Of a stretch of DNA of 29,739 nt, positions 1-6,391 are shown piece after piece. Origin of the DNA: Hyphomicrobiales bacterium (GTDB lineage Bacteria; Pseudomonadota; Alphaproteobacteria; Rhizobiales; Beijerinckiaceae); contig OMIJ01000054.1 in assembly GCA_900299065.1 (NCBI GenBank), positions 1 through 29,739 on the forward strand. Direction: 5' to 3'. Positions within the stretch are counted from its first letter, which is position 1, and each line of letters begins with the position of its first letter. The notes under the pieces are model-generated. The model had not been told where the DNA came from, made no database searches, and worked only from the letters and a program-made list of their open reading frames with translations. The position numbers and the translations under genes are program-made.

Positions 1-1382
1 CACGCGGCATTGCATTTCAGATTGCCGAATCCCTTGGCGTGCTCGAGCGCGGCAAAGTGGCGCAAGATCTCAAAACGCTCGATCAAAACGCTCGCAGCTC
101 TCTGCGCAAACTCGGCATTCGCTTTGGGGCCTATCATCTCTATCTGCCAGCTTTGATGAAGCCCGCACCGCGCTCGCTTGCGGCGCAATTATGGGCCCTC
201 AAAAATGGTGGCCTTGAAGATGTCAAAGGCCTTGATGAAGTCCCCCATCTGGCAGCATCTGGCCGCACATCTTTTCCAGCCAATGCGGAAATTGATCGGC
301 GCTTTTATTTGGCAGCAGGTTTCCGCGTGTCCGGCGAACGCGCTGTGCGCGTCGATATCCTTGAGCGCTTGGCTGATCTGATCAGGCCCGCGATTAATTA
401 TCGCCCCGGCGTCACACCTGGCGATGCGCCCGCAGGGGCTGCCGATCGTGATGGCTTTGTTGTGACTGTAGCGATGACATCCCTGGCAGGCTGTTCCGGC
501 GAACAATTTGCTTCGATCTTGAAATCACTCGGCTATGCGATGGAACAACGCAAAGGCCCAGCCATCACCGTGCCCTTACTTCCTGCTGCAGCCACTGCGC
601 CTCTGAGCGCTGCTGATGCAACAAGCACAGAAGAGACAAATACTGAAAACCTTGAGCCCGAGACAGCCAGTGCGACACAAGAGCATGAGGCAGAGATTGC
701 CGCTGAAACCTCCGCAACTGAAGTCTCACCTGTAATTGAACCAGCCTCAGCTGTAATAGAGACCCCTATAGTTGAAACCCTCTCCGCCGATGCAATAGCC
801 GTTGAAGAGACCAAAGCTGTTGAATCTGTCGCGGATAATCAAGCAACCGCTGAGTCACCATCTGAAGCTGAATCAACATCTGCTGAAGAGGCCCTTATAG
901 AAGTCTGGCATCCTGGCCGGCGTCCTCAACATCAAGGACAGCGTCATAACAATCGCCCAAAAGGCAATAGACAGAATAATTCCCGCACTCACCATAATGG
1001 CCCCCGCCATGGGGCATTCAATGCCGAAGGACAGACGCAAAGTCCTGCGACTGGTGAAGGCGCGCCTGTCGGAGAAGATGCACAACGGCCTCAACGCCCC
1101 GATCGCGACAAGACAAGACGCTTTGATCATCGCTCGGGACAACATCAGGGCCGCAAACATGAGCGGGCTTCTAGCGATCAATCAACTCAAGGTGAGCGCA
1201 GTCACAAGCCGCGCTTTGAGGGCAAATTCGAAAAGCGCGGTGATCGCAAGCCGCATCATGAGCGTAACTTTGCCTCGAGCGAAAAACCCAAAGGTCGCGA
1301 TAAACAGCCTGATCCTGATTCACCCTTTGCCAAACTCGCCGCACTAAAGGCAGCGCTCGAGACAAAGGGTAAATCGGACTAA
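1..1382 (+). CDS. C-terminal part of a large ATP-dependent helicase-like protein (5' truncated)
   Basis: The reading frame is open from the window edge (first full codon at base 3), so the start lies outside. The first 130 or so residues (RGIAFQIAESLGVLE..., then KTLDQNARSSLRKLGIRFGA and YLPALMKPAPRSLAAQLW) match my recollection of the conserved C-terminal region of the long helicases found upstream of S4 and fdxA genes in Rhizobiales; no helicase motifs fall inside the window. After about base 600 the protein becomes low complexity: a Glu/Ala/Thr-rich acidic stretch (about 620-890) followed by a His/Arg/Asn/Gln/Lys-rich basic stretch (about 905-1320), a likely disordered RNA-binding tail. 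It stops with TAA at 1380-1382, 32 bases before the S4 gene. Helicase identity rests on family recall and gene order; RNA rather than DNA as substrate is inference from the tail. Confidence 0.75.
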   Translation, partial: RGIAFQIAESLGVLERGKVAQDLKTLDQNARSSLRKLGIRFGAYHLYLPALMKPAPRSLAAQLWALKNGGLEDVKGLDEVPHLAASGRTSFPANAEIDRRFYLAAGFRVSGERAVRVDILERLADLIRPAINYRPGVTPGDAPAGAADRDGFVVTVAMTSLAGCSGEQFASILKSLGYAMEQRKGPAITVPLLPAAATAPLSAADATSTEETNTENLEPETASATQEHEAEIAAETSATEVSPVIEPASAVIETPIVETLSADAIAVEETKAVESVADNQATAESPSEAESTSAEEALIEVWHPGRRPQHQGQRHNNRPKGNRQNNSRTHHNGPRHGAFNAEGQTQSPATGEGAPVGEDAQRPQRPDRDKTRRFDHRSGQHQGRKHERASSDQSTQGERSHKPRFEGKFEKRGDRKPHHERNFASSEKPKGRDKQPDPDSPFAKLAALKAALETKGKSD

Positions 1383-1414
1383 TCCACTTGCCTGAGGAAT
1401 AAACGGAGATTTGT

Positions 1415-1837
1415 TTGCCCGCTTCTCCTGGCGACACGAGCAAGGATGCTCAAAGCGAACGCCAGCGTCTTGATAAATGGCTCTGGTTTGCCCGTGTCGT
1501 CAAAACGCGCTCCCTCGCCAATCGGCTTGTGCAAGAGGGCCATGTCCGGCTCAATGGTCAGCGCATAGATACGCCCGCCAAACAAATTTCGCCCGGTGCT
1601 GTTTTGACCATTGCGCTCGATCATCAGGTGAAAATTCTGCGCGTCTGCGCTCCAGGCGCACGCCGCGGACCCTATGAAGAAGCGCGCCTGCTCTATGAAG
1701 ACCTCACGCCAACACCAGAGCGCAAGGATCAGATCAAAGACGGGAGCGATGAAGCAGCGCCCAGTGATCTGCGTAAACCAAGTCAGCAAGAGCGCCGCGC
1801 CCATGCTCGCCTGACTGGTCGCGATTGGAAAATCTAA
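1415..1837 (+). CDS. S4-domain RNA-binding protein, Hsp15 (HslR) family
   Basis: Encodes 140 residues. An S4 RNA-binding domain occupies roughly residues 17-65 (RLDKWLWFARVVKTRSLANR, then VRLNGQRIDTPAKQISPG), followed by a basic tail rich in Arg, Lys and Glu ending RRAHARLTGRDWKI, as in the Hsp15 family. E. coli Hsp15 binds free 50S subunits carrying a stranded nascent chain and helps recycle them; the same role is likely here but not shown. No ATG suits the reading frame; the TTG at 1415 has a GGAG ribosome-binding site six bases upstream (1405-1408), which decides the start. It follows the helicase gene closely and probably shares its transcript. Its stop is six bases from the stop of the convergent VOC gene. 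Confidence 0.88.
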   Translation: MPASPGDTSKDAQSERQRLDKWLWFARVVKTRSLANRLVQEGHVRLNGQRIDTPAKQISPGAVLTIALDHQVKILRVCAPGARRGPYEEARLLYEDLTPTPERKDQIKDGSDEAAPSDLRKPSQQERRAHARLTGRDWKI

Positions 1838-1843
1838 ACCCGA

Positions 1844-2722
1844 TCAGCAAAGCCGCCAGTTGAAATTCTCCTGCCCGGACTTGAATGTTCTGATGCTCAG
1901 ATTTGGATTGCGATTGATCAAAGCGCGCCCATACATGGGATGTTTCATACTGCGCACTTCATGATCGAGCTGAAACACATGTGCGCCCGTATCGAGATCA
2001 ATAATTTTGTTAAAGCGATATTGATGCGGGCCGCTCTCTTCACTGATTAACCCGCGTAATTTGAGCCCCTCATAGGGCATAGAAAATTGCGCCAGATAAA
2101 TCTGCACATGATGTTCTGCACATGGTGGTGGCGGAGCAGCCTCTTCACGAAAGATAAGATATTGATGATGTCCCGCGCCCACATGCACAACAAGCCCGTG
2201 GCCTGTGACACTGACTTTGGTGGAGGCTTTGAAAATCTCATCATAAAAGCGCGCAATCGCCAGCCCTTTTCCCCGTTCAATGGCAAATTCAGCATAAGCG
2301 AGATTGAGGCAAAACGGCCCAAACTGATCAACATGGGCCTGATGGCAACGCAGATGATTGCCCCAGGGACATGTGACATCGACATGATCGGCCTCGACTG
2401 AAAATTGAAACCGACTTGCAGACAAGCGCGGGCGAATTTTTGTCAGCCTTGCTATCAAGGCCTCCAGATCAGGCACGATCAGTCCCGTTCGCGTCACCGG
2501 CGCCTGTGTTGGCGCGCCTGTGGGCAGATGAAATTGGCTGTCGCCAATATTCACCCACATATTATCAATGCCGCCCATCATATAAGGATCACGCGTCAGC
2601 CCCAGACCCTCAACATAAAACAATGTGGCCAGGATCTGATCGGGAACATGAAAATTGACGTGACCGAGATTGACAATATTGCCCAGATCATCGGCAGCTC
2701 GATCAAATTCACTTTTGCTCAC
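1844..2722 (-). CDS. Two-domain VOC (glyoxalase/bleomycin resistance fold) protein
   Basis: Encodes 292 residues from a GTG at 2722. This start is chosen because the purine-rich GGGGGGAGGG lies just upstream; the longer frame to 2788 has no such site and adds unconserved residues. Two VOC-like modules are visible: one near the N-terminus (LGHVNFHVPDQILATLFYVE, then QFHLPTG) and one in the second half (GNHLRCHQAHVDQF, FYDEIFKA, EHHVQIYLAQF). The spaced His residues could be metal ligands, so it may be a ring-cleaving dioxygenase or isomerase-like enzyme; the substrate is unknown. It sits alone on the minus strand between the S4 gene and fdxA, which usually lie closer together in relatives, so it looks like an insertion into a conserved block. 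It is convergent with the S4 gene and divergent from fdxA. Confidence 0.7.
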   Translation of the reverse strand: MSKSEFDRAADDLGNIVNLGHVNFHVPDQILATLFYVEGLGLTRDPYMMGGIDNMWVNIGDSQFHLPTGAPTQAPVTRTGLIVPDLEALIARLTKIRPRLSASRFQFSVEADHVDVTCPWGNHLRCHQAHVDQFGPFCLNLAYAEFAIERGKGLAIARFYDEIFKASTKVSVTGHGLVVHVGAGHHQYLIFREEAAPPPPCAEHHVQIYLAQFSMPYEGLKLRGLISEESGPHQYRFNKIIDLDTGAHVFQLDHEVRSMKHPMYGRALINRNPNLSIRTFKSGQENFNWRLC

Positions 2723-2824
2723 CGCGCCCTCCCCCCAGCCTTCCTGACTTATGCTGCCTATCCTGTGAGGCCCAAGGGCGCGAGGCAAGCTGTTTATGTA
2801 CAGACCAATCCACCAGCCAGGAGT

Positions 2825-2836
2825 CTTGTTTACAAG
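2825..2836. promoter_or_regulatory. Short palindrome in the VOC-fdxA divergent intergenic region
   Basis: CTTGT and ACAAG form a perfect 5-bp inverted repeat around a TT centre, 116 bases upstream of the fdxA start and about 100 bases upstream of the VOC start. Its place in a divergent promoter region allows an operator role, but it is short enough to be chance. I see no convincing -35/-10 pair in this region. Confidence 0.2.
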
Positions 2837-2951
2837 TAGGGTTCTTGCGCCAAGGCTGCAAAGGCGCTAGCAGAAGCAAACACAATGAAGAGCCTTGGCC
2901 TCGCTCTTGGCGGGACCCATCGGCTGCAATGACGCTGTCAGGAGTAACCCA

Positions 2952-3290
2952 GTGACCTATGTCGTCGTCGAGAATTGCATCAAGTGCAAATATATGGATT
3001 GCGTCGAAGTCTGCCCCGTCGATTGTTTCTACGAGGGCGAGAACATGCTCGTTATCCAGCCTGATGAATGTATTGACTGCGGCGTCTGCGAGCCTGAATG
3101 CCCCGCTGAAGCCATTAAGCCCGATACGGAACCGGGACTGGAAAAATGGCTGACCCTGAATGCCGAAATGGCCAAGACCTGGCCCAATATCACCATTAAG
3201 AAAGACCCGCCGGCCGATGGCAAAGACTTTGACGGCAAGCCCGGCAAGTTTGATGCTTATTTCTCCAAAGAGCCCGGCGAAGGCGACTAG
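2952..3290 (+). CDS. fdxA: Seven-iron ferredoxin FdxA ([3Fe-4S][4Fe-4S])
   Basis: Encodes 112 residues, the usual length of the family. The start is the GTG at 2952, read as Met-Thr-Tyr-Val-Val as in relatives, with AGGAG seven bases upstream (2940-2944); an in-frame ATG at 2895 would add 19 unconserved residues. The N-terminal half carries the complete cluster-binding pattern: CIKCKYMDCVEVCPVDC for one cluster and CIDCGVCEPECP for the other, as in Azotobacter FdI-like ferredoxins. The C-terminal half (LEKWLTLNAEMAKTWPNIT, KPGKFDAYFS) is the family's typical extension. It is a soluble low-potential electron carrier whose partners are not identifiable here. It is followed by a long leader and carD, a pairing common in Rhizobiales. 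Confidence 0.96.
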   Translation: MTYVVVENCIKCKYMDCVEVCPVDCFYEGENMLVIQPDECIDCGVCEPECPAEAIKPDTEPGLEKWLTLNAEMAKTWPNITIKKDPPADGKDFDGKPGKFDAYFSKEPGEGD

Positions 3291-3557
3291 GTCAGCCGGG
3301 CCATCAAGAACCTGAAGCGGCTGGCCGGAAAACCTCCCCTTTGGCCCGCCTCAGGCCCGTACCGAAGCCTGACCATTTAGATTTTTATCGCATTTGCGAG
3401 GGGTTAAGCGATCTAAACCTTTGTTGCAAGGCTTTGCCTGCCTGGTGACAATACCTTTGATTTTAGGCATTTTTTATGTTATCAATTCTTTAACAGTCGA
3501 ACACCTTCCGACCCGTGCGGTGGATGAACCCGGTTGAAAGGCCGGTGCTTAATCGCC

Positions 3558-3620
3558 ATGAAAACAGCACTCTGTTGTGACATCTTTGGCTCTAAACAGC
3601 CGGAGATCACTCTTTTGTGA
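3558..3620 (+). CDS. Possible leader peptide ORF 1 upstream of carD
   Basis: An ATG at 3558 opens a 20-residue frame (MKTALCCDIFGSK...) ending in TGA at 3618-3620. There is no good Shine-Dalgarno sequence at the right distance; the AAGG near 3537 is too far away. It is noted because a second short ORF follows it and ends on a carD-frame ATG. It could easily be a chance ORF. Confidence 0.15.
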   Translation: MKTALCCDIFGSKQPEITLL

Positions 3621-3637
3621 AGGGAAACTACTGCCTG

Positions 3638-3691
3638 ATGAGCGACGGAGTTCCAGTCGCCATTACCTGCCCTATCTCCTTTGGGAGATGA
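3638..3691 (+). CDS. Possible leader peptide ORF 2, overlapping an in-frame carD ATG
   Basis: An ATG at 3638 opens a 17-residue frame (MSDGVPVAITCPISFGR) whose TGA at 3689-3691 overlaps an ATG at 3688 that lies in the carD reading frame (an ATGA junction). Such overlaps often mark translational coupling. AGGG at 3621-3624 is rather far upstream for a ribosome-binding site. Translation of this frame would also run through the ATCTCC/GGAGAT hairpin at 3674-3689. Suggestive but unproven. Confidence 0.22.
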   Translation: MSDGVPVAITCPISFGR

Positions 3692-3708
3692 TAGAGGAGT
3701 GTCCGAGT

Positions 3709-5385
3709 ATGGCATCCGCCAAGACCAAGGCAAAATCTAAGCCTGACTCCCAGTCCGAGAAGAGCCGCGCCGCTTCCGCCAAAATTCAGGGCAAGCAGAA
3801 GTCTCCTTCCGCTAAAGCAGCCCCAGCGACCAAAGCAGCCAGCAAAGTTTCGACAAAATCTTCTGATAAGTCTTTCAAATCAAATGTTAAGGTGATTTCC
3901 AAAGTGAGCAAAGAGGCGGCTAAAACTCAATCTGGCAAGATCTCCCCGGCGAGCAAGGCCAATCAGGCCGCTAAATCTGCCTCAGCCCCCAAAACCACTG
4001 CGCCTGCAAAGCCTGCGCAAGCCAAGTCCTTGCAAGCTAAGTCCGTGCAAGCTAAGTCCGTGCAAACCAAACCTGCACAAACAAAATCTGTGACAGCCAA
4101 ATCTGCCCCAGCCGCAAAAGCTGAGGTGAAAGCTAAAGCCGCGGCCAAGGCAGCTGCTCCGGCTGCCAAAACCACGGCTCAGGCCAAGGCTGTAGTTGCA
4201 AAGACTGCAACTTCAAAGCCTACAGCTGCAAAGGCCACGCCCGCAAAGGCACAGCCCGCCAAAACCCAGCCTGTTAAGGCCCAGCCTGCTGCCGTAAAAC
4301 CAACTTCAGTGAAAGCAGCCCCCAAACCTGCTGTAGCGACCAAGCCTGTTGAGACAAAGCCTGTTGAGACAAAGGCGGCCCCTGCCAAGGCACAAGCCAA
4401 TGCAAAAACACCTGTAGCGGCGGCAGCAAAATCTGAGCCTGCAAAAGCACAGACGGCAAAAACAGAAGCGGCCAAGGCGCCTGCAGCCAAGACCCCTGTA
4501 GCCAAGACCCCTGCAGCTAAGCCCGCACCTCAAGCCAAGCCTGCGGAGCAGGGAAAACCTGCGCAGCAAGTGAAGCTTTCCGCCCCGATCAAAGCCGATA
4601 CACCAGCTCCTGTCGGCGCTAAACCTCCGGCAAAAGCCGCTCCGCAGGCTCCTGCCACTACAGCTCTTCCCAAAGTGGCTGCCGGCTCATCTGCATCAAA
4701 CTCTGCTCAGCCAATGCCCAAGGCGCCGGCCAAAGCCCCTGAACCTAAACCCGTTGAGACCAAGGCTCCTGAGGCAAAACCGGCCCAGAAATCTGGTGCT
4801 CATCGCACTGGCTTTAAAGCCAGCGAATTCATTGTTTATCCCGCCCATGGTGTTGGTCAGATCATTGCAATCGAAGAGCAGGAAGTTGCCGGCTTCAAGC
4901 TGGAATTATTCGTCATCAATTTCGTCAAGGACAAGATGACGTTGAAGGTTCCGCTGCCCAAGGTTTTGAGTGGCGCTATTCGCAAATTGGCGGATGCTGA
5001 TACAGTCAAGCGCTCGCTCGACACATTGACTGGCAGAGCCCGCATCAAGCGCACCATGTGGTCGCGCCGTGCGCAGGAATATGAAGCCAAGATCAATTCC
5101 GGCGATCTGGGCTCGATTGCTGAAGTTGTGCGAGATCTCTACCGCTCAGATGCTCAGCCCGAACAATCCTATTCCGAGCGTCAATTATATGAAGCAGCCC
5201 TAGATCGCATGGCCCGTGAAATTTCTGCCGTCCAAAAATTGATGGAAGCAGACGCGCTCAAAATGATCGAGAGCTATTTGCAGCGCGGTCCAAAACGCGG
5301 CGCTAAGACAGATCTGTTGATTGAAACATCCGTGGAAGCGGATATGGATGAAGAGTCGGATGGTGAGGTCGAAGAGGCCGCATGA
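3709..5385 (+). CDS. carD: CarD/CdnL-family RNA polymerase-binding regulator with a very long Lys/Ala/Pro-rich N-terminal tail
   Basis: Encodes 558 residues from the ATG at 3709, which has GAGGAG at 3694-3699; an in-frame ATG at 3688 would add seven residues. Residues 1 to about 360 are low-complexity Lys/Ala/Pro/Thr/Gln repeats of the AKPA, QAKSV, PVETK and AKTPV kind, resembling histone H1 or AlgP-type tails. The CarD domain starts near residue 365 (HRTGFKASEFIVYPAHGVGQ) with the Tudor-like RNA polymerase beta-binding part, followed by the helical DNA-binding part (LTGRARIKRTMWSRRAQEYE, DLYRSD, YEAALDRMAREISAVQKLME). The tail ends acidic (MDEESDGEVEEAA). The family binds the RNA polymerase beta subunit and the upstream edge of the -10 element and stabilises open complexes, notably at rRNA promoters. 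CarD proteins are usually under about 200 residues, so the tail is the unusual part; it probably binds DNA nonspecifically (inference). Confidence 0.92.
   Translation: MASAKTKAKSKPDSQSEKSRAASAKIQGKQKSPSAKAAPATKAASKVSTKSSDKSFKSNVKVISKVSKEAAKTQSGKISPASKANQAAKSASAPKTTAPAKPAQAKSLQAKSVQAKSVQTKPAQTKSVTAKSAPAAKAEVKAKAAAKAAAPAAKTTAQAKAVVAKTATSKPTAAKATPAKAQPAKTQPVKAQPAAVKPTSVKAAPKPAVATKPVETKPVETKAAPAKAQANAKTPVAAAAKSEPAKAQTAKTEAAKAPAAKTPVAKTPAAKPAPQAKPAEQGKPAQQVKLSAPIKADTPAPVGAKPPAKAAPQAPATTALPKVAAGSSASNSAQPMPKAPAKAPEPKPVETKAPEAKPAQKSGAHRTGFKASEFIVYPAHGVGQIIAIEEQEVAGFKLELFVINFVKDKMTLKVPLPKVLSGAIRKLADADTVKRSLDTLTGRARIKRTMWSRRAQEYEAKINSGDLGSIAEVVRDLYRSDAQPEQSYSERQLYEAALDRMAREISAVQKLMEADALKMIESYLQRGPKRGAKTDLLIETSVEADMDEESDGEVEEAA
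4031..4060 (+). repeat. 15-bp tandem repeat in the carD tail (QAKSV unit)
   Basis: TGCAAGCTAAGTCCG occurs twice perfectly in tandem (4031-4045 and 4046-4060), with a degenerate third copy just upstream (about 4016-4030). The unit is five codons, so changes in copy number keep the reading frame. Confidence 0.85.
4345..4374 (+). repeat. 15-bp tandem repeat in the carD tail (PVETK unit)
   Basis: CCTGTTGAGACAAAG is repeated perfectly in tandem (4345-4359 and 4360-4374), encoding PVETK twice. A diverged copy encoding PVETK recurs near 4750. Confidence 0.85.
4486..4515 (+). repeat. 15-bp tandem repeat in the carD tail (AKTPV/A unit)
   Basis: GCCAAGACCCCTGTA and GCCAAGACCCCTGCA lie in tandem with one base difference, encoding AKTPV and AKTPA. 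With the two other 15-bp duplications this shows repeated in-frame expansion of pentapeptide units in the tail. Confidence 0.8.
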
Positions 5386-5424
5386 GTTAATTTCCCGCAA
5401 CGGGATCATCCTATGCGAATGTTT

Positions 5425-5450
5425 AAAAGGCCCGCAAAGCGGGCCTTTTT
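5425..5450. terminator. Bidirectional intrinsic terminator between carD and rpoH
   Basis: AAGGCCCGC and GCGGGCCTT form a 9-bp GC-rich stem around an AAA loop, with an A-run on the left and a T-run on the right, so it can terminate from both sides. It lies 40 bases after the carD stop; its last base is the first of the rpoH stop codon, so it serves both convergent genes. Confidence 0.93.
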
Positions 5451-6346
5451 CATGCCGAGAGGCGCAATTGTGATCCCGCCAAATGTGGCAGGAAAGCTTC
5501 CGGCTGGTTCTGCAACAAAGCTGATTTCAACTTATTGAGAGCACGCGTTTCAAGCTGACGCACGCGTTCTTTTGAAATACCCAGCTGATCAGCCAAAGCT
5601 TCCAGAGTCATCGCCTCATCAGTTAATTTACGTTGTTGAATGATGTGAAATTCGCGCGGATTCAAAGTAGCCAAGGCCTGTTTCAGCCATGCAGCGCGCC
5701 GATCTGAATCAATCATCTCTTGCACGCTATCTTCCGGCAAAGGCTGGGTATCAACCAGAAAATCGCCGCGCTCATCAGGTTCACCCGAGTCCGAGGGGGC
5801 TAATGGCGCATTCAGCGACACATCGCCGCCTGACAGACGCGCATTCATCATCTCGACATCCTGATAGGAGACGCCAAGCGCGAGTGCGATCTGCGAGAAG
5901 GTTGAACTTGGAGGATGATCCCCGTGTCGCGCCAGACGTGCCCGCAAACGCCGCAGATTAAAGAACAGCGCCTTTTGGTTTGAGCTGGTTCCGCCACGCA
6001 CAATGGACCAATTTCGCAGCACATAATCCTGAATGGCCGCCCTGATCCACCAAGTGGCATAAGTGGAAAAACGAATATCTCGATCAGGCTCAAAGCGCGC
6101 CGCAGCTTCAAGAAGGCCGACATGACCCTCTTGAACAAGATCTGCTTGAGGCAAGCCATAATGACGGAAGCGAGCGGCTATAGCCATGACAAGGCGCATA
6201 TGCGCATGGGCAATACGATGAAGAGCCTGGGCGTCACGCTGTGCACGCCACAAAAGGGCGAGTGTTTTTTCGTCCTCCCTTTCAAGATAGGGAGCGGCCT
6301 GAGCAGCTTTGACAAAACCGGGACGTAAAGCCATCGATTGAGACAT
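5450..6346 (-). CDS. rpoH: RpoH-type alternative sigma factor (sigma-32 family, possibly RpoH2)
   Basis: Encodes 298 residues, a normal length. Region 2 is clear (DLVQEGHVGLLEAAARFEPD, then RFSTYATWWIRAAIQDYVLR, binding core RNA polymerase and the -10 element). It is followed by the RpoH-box-like QKALFFNLRR segment and by region 4 (LNPREFHIIQQRKLTDEAMT, LEALADQLGISKERVRQLE, the -35 helix-turn-helix). The start is the ATG at 6346, with AGGAG (CTCCT on the plus strand, 6353-6357) six bases upstream; another ATG four bases upstream is out of frame. RpoH directs heat-shock or, for RpoH2 paralogues, oxidative and photo-oxidative stress genes. Its location beside carD and fdxA, and the lack of an associated heat-shock operon, fit a second paralogue, but this window alone cannot settle which one it is. 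Confidence 0.94.
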   Translation of the reverse strand: MSQSMALRPGFVKAAQAAPYLEREDEKTLALLWRAQRDAQALHRIAHAHMRLVMAIAARFRHYGLPQADLVQEGHVGLLEAAARFEPDRDIRFSTYATWWIRAAIQDYVLRNWSIVRGGTSSNQKALFFNLRRLRARLARHGDHPPSSTFSQIALALGVSYQDVEMMNARLSGGDVSLNAPLAPSDSGEPDERGDFLVDTQPLPEDSVQEMIDSDRRAAWLKQALATLNPREFHIIQQRKLTDEAMTLEALADQLGISKERVRQLETRALNKLKSALLQNQPEAFLPHLAGSQLRLSA

Positions 6347-6391
6347 GCATAACTCCTGTCAGAGAGTTTACGCATCCAAGGGGCAATCGGA

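Larger units (their letters stand above)
3291..3708 (+). other. Long intergenic region between fdxA and carD
   Basis: This 418-base stretch has no large gene. It holds an imperfect stem just after fdxA (TTTAGAT near 3376 against GCGATCTAAA at 3408-3417, with five unpaired bases), which may be a weak terminator. A weak promoter-like pair follows: TTGCAA, 17 bases, GACAAT, about 3425-3453. Two possible leader ORFs lie at 3558-3620 and 3638-3691, and there is a small hairpin (ATCTCC / GGAGAT, 3674-3689) directly before the carD ribosome-binding site. The length and these elements suggest that carD is separately transcribed and possibly controlled through its leader; none of this is proven from sequence. 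Confidence 0.5.

Noticed and set aside
2405..2839. Plus-strand open frame opposite the VOC gene
   Set aside because: The minus-strand VOC frame has a strong ribosome-binding site and two recognisable modules; the antisense frame has neither.
4179..4569. Minus-strand Ala/Leu/Cys-rich frames opposite the carD tail
   Set aside because: These are simply the complement of the Lys/Ala/Pro repeat; low complexity alone keeps them open.
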